From positions 1,072,254-1,136,253 of the forward strand of contig NW_017804131.1 in the NCBI RefSeq assembly GCF_001625305.1: a stretch of 64,000 nt of DNA, read 5' to 3'. The notes below the pieces were generated by a model. That model ran no database searches and was not told the origin of the DNA. It was given only the letters and a program-made list of their open reading frames with translations. The stretch's first letter is position 1. Each line of letters begins with the position of its first letter. The stretch is from Branchiostoma belcheri. Lineage: Eukaryota > Chordata > Leptocardii > Amphioxiformes > Branchiostomatidae. Shown one piece after another: positions 12,201 to 63,700 of this stretch. The position numbers and the translations under genes are program-made.

Positions 12201-12909
12201 CCGCCTGCAACAAGAGCTTGTCCCGAAGGCCCCACTGCCGTCTTTCACCCCTGATTGTGACATTTCTCTCATCATCAAGCTGCTCAACATACGATCCTAT
12301 CCTGAACATCTGCAAGACTTAAAAGCAGACAGGTCGACGCTTCCTGTTGACATTTTCTGTTTCGTCGAAACCTTTCTGCAAAGGCATCAACAGATTGAAC
12401 AATTCATACCAGAAACCCGAGCCTTTAGAGCAGAGAGAATGGGAAGAGGCGGCGGAGTCATGAACCTTGCAAGACAAGACATCAATCCCACACATCTTCA
12501 AATTGCAGTCAAGGGACTAGAATTCATAGGTACCACTGTCACAAAAGCATCCACCACAGTCAACATCATCACCATCTACAGACCACCCTCCTTGCCAGAA
12601 GCAGACTTCATCGATAGACTGCAAAAACTCTTACTTCAGCTTCCCAGGAACATCTTGACAGTTATCCTCGGTGATTTCAATTTCGACGTCTTCAAATGCC
12701 CACCTCCCAAAATTCTATCTGTTATGGGGCAGTTTGGCTTCAGCCAACAGGTTCAAGCTCCCACCACTGACTATGGTACCCTCCTTGATCACGTTTACGT
12801 CCGTGACCTTGGACAAGACAGTGTCCATGTCAGTGTTCAGGACACATATTACACAGACCATGACATGGTCTGTGTTTCCTTGATGTTAAAACATCAGACT
12901 GTTCCTTAA
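6211..12909 (+). CDS. Helentron Rep-helicase with OTU protease and CR1-type endonuclease domains (one +1 frameshift)
   Basis: Read as 6211-10196, intron 10197-10309, then 10310-12909 with one extra T at about 11540-11542; about 2,194 residues when read through. Order: basic N-terminal repeats (about 20-165); Cys-rich DUF6570-like domain (about 198-330, paired CxxC); CPPSP tract (about 431-501); OTU-type cysteine protease (about 505-660, GDGDCFFHA and ELHFVAL); Helitron Rep with HUH motif SPHAHTILW (about 959) and Y2 motif YITSYMLK (about 1145-1152); PIF1-type SF1 helicase with Walker A GPGGVGKS (about 1517), Walker B VVDEVSM and YVALSRV; C-terminal endonuclease/exonuclease/phosphatase domain with GDFNFDV and TDHDMV. 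Rep nicks and joins DNA and the helicase unwinds it in rolling-circle transposition. The endonuclease fusion is the Helentron hallmark. The frameshift separates helicase motifs. Confidence 0.92.
6313..6657 (+). repeat. 69-bp coding tandem repeat (basic 23-residue unit)
   Basis: Three near-identical 69-bp units at about 6382-6588, with a diverged unit on each side. Each encodes a 23-residue unit like KRRVSDRETKKRKRLNETPD plus TAE. The period is a multiple of three, so copy number can change without a frameshift. The arginine/lysine-rich product could bind DNA or act as a nuclear localisation signal (inference). Confidence 0.9.
7501..7713 (+). repeat. 15-bp coding minisatellite (CPPSP repeat)
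   Basis: About 14 copies of a 15-bp unit (TGCCCACCATCTCCA and variants), with one 6-bp interruption at about 7681. It encodes tandem Cys-Pro-Pro-Ser-Pro units, a flexible proline-rich linker just before the OTU domain. The reading frame stays open throughout. Confidence 0.95.
10197..10309 (+). other. spliceosomal intron inside the Helentron gene
   Basis: Donor CAG|GTACAT and acceptor TTGCAG|GTTTCAC bound a 113-nt intron. Removing it joins KKHFIIR to FHKERKDGEDRYRNLL, the usual Helitron segment before LPWRNE. Without splicing the frame stops at 10222-10224. Confidence 0.88.
11538..11545 (+). pseudogene. +1 frameshift in the Helentron helicase
   Basis: The family pattern ALHV(Y).TN.EVDEHN needs CACGTC followed by TACAAAACC, but the sequence has one extra T (GTCTTACAAA). 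The upstream frame stops at 11565-11567, while the downstream frame is open from before this point to 12909. It is the only disabling lesion I see in a 6.6 kb coding region. Confidence 0.85.
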
Positions 12910-14113
12910 GTAAGACTATGGATCCACTCTAACACAAAAGCTTTGCAGTTCATGGTTTGACATGTTCAAGATACAAATATGACAGCAGCAACCTTTGCGC
13001 ATCAAATCCAATTCTTAGCTTGGTATTGATTGTGACATTCTCCTTCTCTGATATTGTAAATAATTGATTTACAATAATTAATACCCATGAAATCGAAAAA
13101 CATATAATGTAAAATAAATAAAACAAATATATAATGTAAAATACAACATTCTGATGTAAATGGTGATGTAAATACTATAAACAAATGTATATCTGATAAT
13201 TGTATACATGTACAGTTTGTTATTGTATAGAGCAGGTTTAAAATGATTATTTCACACTGATGTATAATAATTCCATTATTAAGAAATGATGATTGAACTA
13301 TATGTAATTCATATAAATAAATTATTACGTAGCATGGTATAATGAAAGACCAGTTTCCATATTTTTTAAAATGATTTGCTTGGAATCCCACATTGATTAT
13401 TTCCATAATCAATGACATTCATGATTTCATGCCATTACTTGTTAGAGCTTGTTATGGCCACTGGGCTGACAGGTTTCTTGGTTTTTCTGCTTTCCGTCTT
13501 ATCGGCATAAGAATCCCGACAGAGCACGATCCAAGAGAGATGAGCGGAACAGATTTATCAAGACTCCTTGGCCATGGTCTTACCCATGTTGACGGATCTA
13601 CAGTCTCCACCAGACTAACAAAGCTGGCCCAAATGTAGCCGTAAAGGGAGGGTTTGCGAGGAAAGTTTGGTCACCACAGGGCTGCATTTGATGGGCCGCG
13701 CAGTGAAATTTGTTACCCTTACAGCGGTATGACTTTTCATTCGGAAGGCCCGGGGGAGGCTAGTGACTTTGACAGCTTTGATTTGATTTGGATTCTTGGC
13801 TCGCGTGTTTGTCGAGATTGTGCGCGCATGCCGTGACGTCACCAGTGAAACCGTATGACTGGAACTGCAGCAGACAATATCCTGTCATCTTAAATCACTG
13901 GTCTGACAGCACAAGTAAAATCATCTTTCCACACCCCTGCTTTAACTGCGACACACCCGTGCTTAAGAATGGCCTTCTTTCTAAAGACTGTTATTGGATA
14001 GAAATTATGATCACCTGACATAATTTATGCAAATAAGGAATGTTTATGATGTAAATCGTCAATCGTAAAGGTTAAAGTCACTTGGCGAAGGTATGAGATC
14101 GTGGAACTCTAGT
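12910..14113. other. Helentron 3' region
   Basis: An AT-rich stretch (13.05-13.42 kb) is followed by a mixed-composition segment and then the terminal sequence with GCAAATAAGGAATG and CTTGGCGAAGGTATG. No gene is recognised. A T-run begins at about 14116. Confidence 0.5.
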
Positions 14114-17100
14114 TGTTTTTTTTTTTTTTTGTATATGGCGTAGCGCTAGCAAAATAAGTTGTAACTTAAGTGTGTGTCACATTGTCCTTGTCCTTTGTGT
14201 AATACTAATAAAACATTAAGGGTGTGTCATGGCTGATATCAAATTATACACAGTAGATTAGATTTAGTAGAGTAGATTTTCTAACATGCAGAAGAAATGC
14301 AAAGGATTACACATTTCCCCTCCCTTAAACCGATCCATAACGAATATATTATTAGGCTGTTACTCGCTCATGCTGTTGTTAATGTTGATTGATGCATGCA
14401 AGGTCAATCAAAATTATGAGGAGGGGCATATCTATTCTATGTGCAGCACAGAATAATGACTCTACATCGCTGTACATTATGATATTGTTCACGAACTTTG
14501 TAAAACTTTCTATGGTGAATCAACTGTGCTGCCTTTTCTTTATCTTATCAAGACCCAAGATCTATATACTAAGTAATACACTTCTTACCGAAGGACCTCC
14601 CATCCAATTTTACACTTCAGTAAAAACACCTCACCCCACCGAGGTCGCCGACACTTGTCTGGTGGTACGCCATGTGTGATGATTACAGATAATTCACCCT
14701 CACCACGTACATGCAGCCTCAATCAGATCTCTACTACTGAAAAATAAACAGGCAAATAGAAACAAGATATCAACAATATCTATAAAAGTTTGTAATGGAA
14801 AAGACGCTGAGAAAGTATAGTCAAGACGCAATCTACCCATGCTTGCATAATACGGTTGTCCTTGACCGATGGAGGAAAGCACAGCGAGATTTGTAGCGTC
14901 TTGAGCAACAGTACGGCACTTAAAGACTTTTAGCTATCTTATCCCGTAGTTTAGAGACACAACACAATATCTCTGCGTTCGTAGGAATCAGTCAATCCAT
15001 CTTTTAAAGTCTGATCGGTGGTGCCCCGCTTGTTGAATATAATAGCTCCACTTAACTTGTGCCCAACACATTTGATTGCACACGTTTGACTGCAGGCAAG
15101 GTAAACCGCAAAGATCACCTGGTAAATTTAAATACCACTCTTGCTGCTTTGTCTCTTGTTTTGAACAAAGAGGGTGAATATGTGTTTAGTTGCATTAGAA
15201 TATATCATAAAAAATGGCACGTGACAGCCCTTGAGATTCATGGTTTGAAAGCTATAGCTGAGTAAAAAAAACGCAAAGTAGATGAGATTAGACTAGACAT
15301 GTCCATTATTGCAAAGAGGTAACTATAGTTTAGACACACATTTCACATAAAGGCATATTTAGTCTAAGGGGGAGCGAGCAAGGATACGTTTTTATACTAG
15401 TTTCTTTTCAAGGAGTTCAAAGAAGACTGACGTCCTATCTCCTTTTTTTAGCTGGCCGTCTTAAATCATTTTCATCCCCAATATACATGTAGTACTACAG
15501 TTTAATGTACGTGAACCCTCTATCTCTTCTGTACAGTGTGAATACAAAATATGCATTGATTAACTTGGATTTAGCCGGGATCTACGTTCTACCTTCTCTC
15601 TGACGTCATTCTTAGTTCCCATGGTAACTTCGTCGGACCCCCAAGAGTGAGGTAATGACGTCATTCCTCCAGGTGTCGTCTGAAAACACTCCACAACACG
15701 ATATTATCGGAGCCAAAAACACAGAGTGCGTGCTGCGTGCGTAAGTTCACTGTAGTTATCAGAGGGACGCTCAAAGGTCAGATATATGATTAAATTTTGC
15801 TCCATGAGCAAATTGAAAAGAACTAAGCTCAAGTGTTTTTGTCATCACTCGCTTGTCTCGTTAACTTCAGGCCCCTTTTCAGAAGACGTCTATTGCTGAA
15901 TGAATGTTGAGCGACAAAAATGTTAATTTGCGACCCTCTATACATTAGTTGGAATATGATGCGCAATGCAAACGTAAATGATTTTGGGAACAGCAAAACA
16001 CACAAAACGTAATAAAAATCATGTCAATAAACTTCGTTGAGCGATCGCGATCTGTCAAATATTTGGTCGCTCAATCGTGGCAGCTTCTGGTCGAAAGCGG
16101 CTCCTGCACTACTGTTTTAAAGTAAGTGACTGTTGACAGAATTATTTTCAGAAGACTAGGTCAACCTTAGAATCAAAAGACTTTCTTTTCTTTAGTCCAG
16201 CTTGGATAGGAATAATAGGATCATTGTTTTTAAAAAAAAAATGGTATATCCTCCGGCGTATCATTGCAATAATCGCAGCTGTGTTTGTCTCAAATTAAAA
16301 CTTAAAGCAGAGACGTCAACATTCATTCTTTTTGACTCAACTCTACAAATCAAATCAAATCAAATGTTTGGAATTAGGCTATATTTCACCAAGGGGCTAA
16401 ACCTCCTTAATTCCACGGCATAGCATACATGTAAAAAGGGAAATTATCTCTATCCAGATTTAGGTTATTCAAGAGCTATTCTTCCAACACTGTTCATGGT
16501 AGAAAAGACAGACGATATGTACAGTATTTACAGATTCATTGTACCGGGGTAATTCCCCTAGTTCTTTTCTACAACCACAGTGTGCAGTAGTGGACCACGG
16601 CGTAATGTCCTTGGATAGTTCTGCGACCCTTTCCAGTAGCGTGCATGCGACAAAAAAAACAGGATTCGAATTCCCAACGTCTTGGTCCAGAGGCAGGGTC
16701 GCTAAAACCGCTGGACTAACCGCAGGTGTAGCTGGTGGTCTAAGTCTATATCTTATATATGTCGTCAACACACACCTCCCGCACACGCACAAGCTTGTGA
16801 CGACCTTGCACCATGTTACTGTACTGATGATCGCACACGTGTGGGGACCTTGCCTCTAGCTCACCGACAGCCACTCTCAAAATACTAGTGTTGTTAGCAA
16901 CGTAGGAGCAAGTCACTGATATCAAGAACCATCTAGTAAAAAAGGAAAATTACCTTACACTGTCGTTAGAAGTCGTCCAAGTGCACGTATAGACCCGTCC
17001 TGTTTTTCATATGTACCCGAGTTGTTAATGGGTCCAATTACGGAACAATGTCCGCCTGTAGGCGACTGTCACACGGGTCGGAAAAAAGGAGGTGTGTCCT

Positions 17101-20100
17101 CAGAAAGGTCAGAACCCCATTGTGTAACAATTGAGCTGTAACAATCGTGATATTCAATGTAGCAACAGATTGTGTCAAAGAACGCCCGCCAAGTTGTCGG
17201 GCATGTCAACGCGATATTTATGATGCACCCTTTATTGTGAGCGATGAAAGACCAACAATTTAATACTACATGCAGTAGATTGCTCGATGAATTATTTCAT
17301 AATAAAAAAAGTGTGTGTGCTTTTTTCTCGAATATCTTGCATCAAATTCTGATTATAAAATCAAAGGTACTTAAAGCGATCAACTATATAGTTGAAAGGG
17401 GACCAAGGAGATGCTGTCATTGGATCGAAGTGATTTTTGATTTTGATAAATACGGCTGTAGTTGAAGCTATCGTCGCTAGATGGCATTTCTGAGTCTCTG
17501 CAGGTAAGTCATGCCATGGCCAGGTACATGTAACAACTTTTGATCCATGAAAATCAAGCCAACTTAAGCGATGCATGACGGTACCGTGTTTGTGTCACCT
17601 TCTGTACAATTTATCTTCTGTACTTAAAATTATCGTCTGTGCTAAAAAAAGGCCTCACTACATAAATCAAAATATATATTTGTGTATAACTATATGCTAC
17701 CTGATTGTTGAGCTTACAGTTACATGCATGTAACTGCTCTGACATTTAAACAATGTATTTACATAAATTTACACAAATACAGACACACGCCCATGTACAC
17801 AAACTCTTTGTCACACTCAAAATGAGACAGAACGTTGCAAATAAGATAGTAAGTCTTGAAATATAGCAAAACAAGTACACACAAAAAGAGAATGTACGCT
17901 TTTGTAGTTGATGAAATATCCATGTATAAAACATATTACAATAAAGACAAATATACGGAGCAAAGAAATCAAAATGTAGTGAGCATCATACAATTCCATG
18001 CCAATAATATAGCACCCTTGTAGCAAACATTGGTCAAGATAGGGTTTAATTCATACCTATCATAATTGTGCTTAATAAAATAAATTATGGCATAATGGAA
18101 TCAACAGAATTCTGTGTCGAAACATCACGACCGAAACAGTATAGCCTATAATCACATATGGGCTGCTAAAAACAAGGGGGCCTGACAAAATATAGGTCCC
18201 TTTGCAAAAACTATACACATTTTCAGATGACTTCAGCAAATACAAATATACACCTGGGCAGACCAACTGTCCCTAACCCACTGCACAGTATAACTAAATC
18301 AATCCAGGAGAATGGCTATGTAACATGTATTGGTCAGGTCTAGTCATTATCAGGTTGACTCTGCACATGTTCCTTATAATGTTACATACAGGCCAAACTC
18401 TAAATGTACAGGAGCTGGGTAGGGCCAAAAATGGCCACAGAAGTTCACAATGTTACAACATGGCTTCTTCATACATGTATGTTTTATTCTTCCCCATGAA
18501 GATTTTTTTAGTAACAAATGCAGTAACGGTATCAGATGATGATACAGTTTCTTAATTAATGGATGAATATCAATCATGCTATTGGCTGTACTACCGGTAA
18601 TTAAAAGGTTCCTATTGTTTTGAGTACTGATGACATTTGTTGTACTTGATAATATTGCTTATCACTAACACATGGTAAACTCAGTGTATGTTTCTGCAAA
18701 ATCTTGCCTGGCTTGTGTTTATTTTGGCAACACCACAGGAGCACAGCCATTTCCTCATTATCACCTTTTTACTGAGAGCAACAAACCATGATGCAAGATG
18801 AGGTTATGTTATGTTACATGTACTACCTAGGCAGGGGGAAGCCTGCTACAGCCAAGTCTGAAGAATAACAAATAAAATTAATATGCAAGAACTCAAAAAT
18901 GCAGCACAAACATTCATCTTTCAACCAGGCAAAGACACCATGTGATAATTTACATTACAAATACCTTAGTTTACAATATACAATTCATTAACATTGCACG
19001 AAATGAAAGTTGAACTCCAGCTCTTAAAACTTCCACAACAAAAGTTTGTCCCAAAACATGAACCAAGGCCTGCTACCCTGTGAGTTACAGCAATGAACAT
19101 GGAAGTAGTGTTAAGAATTGGATTTCGAATACATGTATTTCCTAACTACATGCATATACATATACAACACATTCATACAGGAATTTTGTCTTAAGCAAGC
19201 AATTCAGTCATGGCAGATGAATTGTCAAATTGTATGATGATTATTTCTTGATCAGCTACATATATAGTCTGACTTAACTATTGTCTTGTTTCTTTTTACA
19301 CTATTCTAAGAGCCTAACCTATGTGAGTGTCATTGGAAATATTTGTTTTGTACAGAATATGACTGCTTCGTGTCTTCGCATTGGGAAGACTGTCCATTTT
19401 CAGACATGGAAAATTAAATTCTTCCACAATGTCTCTATGAGTTGTCCTTAGTTTTAAAATGCTACAATAACACTTTGCATAGAGACATATCATGTTAAAA
19501 TAGACTGTGTTATGCTCTGTAGCTAGTCAAGCATTGTTGGTCAGGTTAGACAAAAGAGAATATACCGTGAAGGCAAAGTCTTGTAGTTTTCTTAGCCTCC
19601 TTATCGGGCTCTATATGCCTGGCTTTTTGGGGCTTACAATGTGCCCTTTTCTGATGGTATATCAATTCTTGGTACTCAGTTTCTTGTAGGTCACCTCTGA
19701 AAAGGCAACTAAAAAAGCCTGACTCAAAGAGCCTCATGAGGACTCTATACTTCTCTGATGCTAAGGTCACTTGGCATAGAAGTAACATTGTTGTGAACTG
19801 GTTTGACATATGAAAGCAACAGCAGCTAGAACAAAACAGCAACATGAAACATGCAACAAGAATATTTTCTTGAAAACTCACCAATAACTCAATAACTACA
19901 AAATTACTTGAAGTATTGTGTTGCACTACAAAACAAAAAATCTGCAGTGGCTTTTGGATGGCATGATTAATTATCCCATGTAGCCTTCAGTTGTAGCGAG
20001 AAGTTAGTACAACAAATTTTTACAAGAAACAGAATAACACATTCAAGAAAATGTATATTGTACACAAAACGTTGAATATGGAGATTTCTGCTGTACTGTC

Positions 20101-21384
20101 ATGTTCCAACTACATGTAATGCACAATGTATCTCCTAGAATCACTGCAAGACCACAGTTCACGAGAACAAACCTTTCTAGATGTATGGGCTGTGTGATAG
20201 AATTCTAAGATGTCAATTGTCCATATATGGCAACACTCGAGAGAAAGTGCATCCTTATGGCCATTAAACATACATGTATACATGTAAACTGGAAAAATTC
20301 AGCAACAGGGACACAAACCCAGTGACAAAGCAGTTGATAGTTTCATTAATACGATCCTCATAAAGTATTTTAATTTGAACGACTGAAATCATGCAATTGT
20401 TTCCATCCCTGTATGAGTATTTGCTCAGTTACCCTAATATTCCATTAAATAACTAGTTTGCATATTTATTATTACCATTCGTTCCTATCTAAGAGGATTC
20501 TCCATTCATTTAAATATGCTTCTGTTACCTTCATCATATTCTCAACGCTATGACTTTCTTGATACAGAGCTTTTACAAACTGTGGTTTGTTTGGAAAGTT
20601 TTGTTTTCCCTCAATGCTCTTCCATGGATAACAGAGTTGAGTTATTTTCACTTTTTTTGCACCTCTAGAAAAAGAACAGACTCTGAGATACTTTCAAAAG
20701 TACCTGGACTGTTTCCCTTCACTGACCGATCAAATTTCTATGCTACATACATGAAGATTTATGTGTACAAGTATTTCCTAATTTCACAATGAATCTTGAC
20801 AGAATTATCTTGAGTTATTCAGTGATAGAGCCCACTTTAAAAATTCAATCCTCATGAAGTCAATAGGAAAATCCATATTAGGTGAGCTGACATCACAGAA
20901 AAATTCAACAACCACTAGCCCATTTGGTATCTCTTTGAGTAAATCTTCTCGATGTCTTGTTTTTGACTGGATGACGATGTTGTGTACATGCAAAGGTGAA
21001 CATGACTGAGAAATTGTTTCTGAACTAAAGGAACTGAAGTTTGGTTAATACATGTATCACAAGACAAGCTGGTCATGATCAGACTAGATTCATGATGTTT
21101 AAAATTTGTCTCATTTGATGAGTTTCTCGTGTCTTGTCAGACAGAAGTGAAATGAGTGTCCAAATTTAAATCCTTCATTCAACCTCCCTTTATACCGTGA
21201 TAAACTTCCAGTTTCTCATTGGATGAGAGAGTATACTGCATCCCATAGACAGGTATAAAACACCACAATAAACCAATCATCTACCCTGTTTGATCTTGTC
21301 AATCTTTGTAAGACATTGTCATCTTTGCTGTCATTGGCATAAAGTGCATCCAATCAGAATGAAGAAGACAATGGAGTGAAGCAA
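14114..21384. other. intergenic region between the Helentron and the PI3K gene
   Basis: No open frame in this 7.3 kb looks like a protein domain. It contains one SINE remnant (16590-16727) and many TACATGTA words. The part nearest 21.38 kb is probably PI3K 3' UTR. A minus-strand AATAAA occurs at 20465-20470 as a possible poly(A) signal, about 0.9 kb past the stop. Confidence 0.5.
16590..16727 (-). mobile_element. tRNA-derived SINE remnant
   Basis: Read on the minus strand, a tRNA-like head shows TTAGTCCAGCGG (A-box-like) and GGAATTCGAATCC (B-box-like). It is followed by a body with CCAAGGACATTACGCC resembling the SINEs at 24.4 and 54.4 kb. It is degenerate, and no target duplication was found by eye. 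Confidence 0.55.
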
Positions 21385-60779
<39,395 letters not shown>

Positions 60780-63700
60780 GGTGTAGTCTGGTTGTCTGTG
60801 GTGCTGGCTGTCTCTAGCAGATGTCAGGTGTTGTCTCTGCCCAAGTTCCCTCCTGCGTCATCCGCATAGCCTGCCTCTTACTGCCGAGTCCACATCTGTA
60901 GCCAACACGTGAGACAACAGGTCAAGAATAGATACTACACGTGTATGTACCGCAGGCTACTCTTACCTACGCATGACAGCATGTTTCTCACGTCACACCT
61001 TGCAGATGTTTCCATGGATGCAGATGCAGAACCAATACTAGATGACGATATTACGGAAAGCAGCAACTAATCATTTGTTGTTACCATCATAGAAAGAAGA
61101 TCTGTCACGCTGAGAACAGAATTAAAATCCTATTTTGGGCTTTGTTTGGAGGGACTTCTCTCAATCTCTGTCGCAATAAATCATTGTCCAATCAGAATGA
61201 TTGACAGCTCATCACCATGGAAACCTGTATGAACAGGCAGAATGTTTATTCCCACTCGCGGCCAGTCACCCTGATAATTATGCTGAAGGGCAGAAAGGGC
61301 AGATTTAACAAAGCAGGATGTACATCATTAAAGACCAAACCAGGAAGGACGGTGCAACAGTGGAAGATATTAACGAACTCAACAGTTAATGCATTACTCG
61401 GTCAATTTTCTTACAAGTAGATTATAAAATTCAGGCAGCTTTTTGTAAGATTCTACGAAGAATTCTAGAGTCTAGAATTCTTCGTAGAATCTTACAAAAA
61501 GCTGTCTGAATTTTATATAGTCTTCCTGTTGTCTTTTTTTTCTCAAATACAAAACTCAATCATGGTCAATCTCTAATTGTCTTGGCAATTAATAACAAAT
61601 ATTGAAATAAATGATGAATTTTGCTATGTGGCTGTTTCTTTGACATTTGAAGGGTTTTGCTGAATAATAGTAAACTACAGTAAATATTGTGTTTATAGCA
61701 TTTGTATTTACAAATAGCTAATGATTACAACATGTGGTACATTAATGGTATGTGTACATGATGAACATAAGACTTCAAGATATACGTACACATTTGACTT
61801 TAGCTACTATAACATGATCAAAGTCAATGTAGTAGATATTGTGCACATCTGAATAACTGAATGAATGATTCAATGAATGCAATCTATCCTATAAGTATAA
61901 CATTAACAATGATTAAAACAGTCTGCATCTCACAGCATCTGACTCACCTATTCAACCTGATGTTGTCAATGGAGCTTATTCTCTTCAAGTTATTGAAGGA
62001 AATATTTCCTTACAGTTTCTGTCTACCTTGTTTTGCCAAACGCTTGAATGCGACAAACGGTACACAGGCCCAGATGTTGTTTGTTTGGCACGAGTATCAG
62101 CTCTTCAACAATCAAGTGTGTAGCAACAGGTTTCAACTGAATCACCAGCTGGCCTCACCTCTACTACTGTAGTACAGCAAACAATATTATAGATCCACTG
62201 CTTTGAAGATGGCTTCATTCAGATTCTGAATGTGTGGTACGTGCGGAACGTGTATGGTTTTTAGCATCTAAATGTCAAGATGCCCTACTCAAACCCACAT
62301 AAGGGTCAGCACAGTACACAAAAGAGTACAGGTACAGTAAATGAATTCATGTATTAGTTTACATATTACAAAATTCACAGCGCATAAATTTTGCAGCAAG
62401 GTGAAAATTAAGACTTTGCAGTTTATCCACTGTAGTAATTCAATTCATAAGACCATGTGTTCAAGAAATAATATGCTTGTGAAAATTGGGAATATACGAC
62501 TATTGTGAATATTTCAGGAGTTACAGTATGTGGGAAAATACCCGAGGGGTCAGTTATTCCATACCTGTTGACAGTTCCAAAAGATCAGCACTCCAAATCC
62601 AGAAATGTTATGACGGACTTCCTACATTCAATTGTATATATGGCAATGACACAATTAGCCAAGTTACGTTTGCTCCTTGTATTAAAGTACATCTCCTATA
62701 TGGAAATGCCACTTAACAAATATATAATGTGGATACATCTGATTAATATGAGTTTTTTTTTCTTTCAAGTCTGAATTTGTCAGTCAGTTCAGTCAACTAC
62801 AGTGCAATCGAACAACTTGAAATTTTTTAAGCATGTTTCTTTCTTCTTCAAATTCCATAGAATTTGAGCGGGTAAACAAAGTACTTCAACTTAATGCACA
62901 AGAATTAGAATCCTTGTAAACAATGTACTTCAACCTCAGTTCCAGCCGTATCTGCCACTGACATATAGGAAACATGTATTGACACAGTGACCAGGACGTA
63001 CATTTAGGTGCACTGAAATGTCCTTCTCCAGTCCATAATGAAAAATTTCTTTCATTTGTCATCCACATGGAATGGTTCTTACTTGCTTCCTTACACACCT
63101 ACCTATGACTCAAGTCAAGGGCCATTTTTCTGCCCTTACTTGAACCAGGTGGTTTCACCTGTTCTATATCAACTAAAAGATTATACAATGTAGCAAGTTT
63201 CTCTATAAATGTCATATAAAATCAACAAGGCTTTTTATACTGGCAATAAAATGGCTTACCAGTTGAGTTATTTTCTTCTTTTTGCAATGGTCTTCTCCTA
63301 ACTGTATGAATCTGCTGGTCTGACCAGTGTTTCTAGTACATGCTACAACTACAGGTCAATAACCTACAGTAATACAATACTTCGTGGCAATGGCCAGGAG
63401 TGCCCTCTAGGCTCTCTAGATCTGGGAGGTTTCAGGCTTACTGAGGATAGGTTTCACTGGATTGTCAGCTGCTCTGACATGTTTGGATCAGGGCAAATTT
63501 AGACGTATGTAAATACAACCTTGCAGTTATTGGGCTTAACATGTACATGTACAGAGTTCACACGTTCAGTTCAGTTCACGTCCTCCTATATGTACAGAGT
63601 ACTTATACATATACATACTACTGGGAGCTCAATATCTATACCTTTTGATAAGCAAACTATAAGTTACTCAACTGTATATTTGCGCCAGGGTTGTTACCAT

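Larger units (their letters stand above)
3569..14113 (+). mobile_element. Helentron (Helitron2-type rolling-circle transposon), near-complete
   Basis: A roughly 10.5 kb element on the plus strand, opposite to the flanking sialyltransferase gene. The central protein gene (6211-12909) identifies it. The ends are inferred from an exact inverted repeat, TACCTTCGCCAAG at 3569-3581 and CTTGGCGAAGGTA at 14081-14093, followed by a short segment ending near CTCTAGTT and a T-run. Helentrons are known for short inverted terminal sequences, unlike classical Helitrons. The 5' end could instead belong to a second, nested non-autonomous copy, because the first 1.2 kb holds repeated modules. Confidence 0.65.

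Noticed and set aside
15895-16085. Inverted words GAGCGAC / GTCGCTC and GCGATCGCG near 16 kb
   Set aside because: Too short and irregular to distinguish from chance; no second copy or clear hairpin.
16590-16727. A functional tRNA gene
   Set aside because: The A- and B-box-like words are present, but the arms do not form a proper cloverleaf and a SINE-like body follows.
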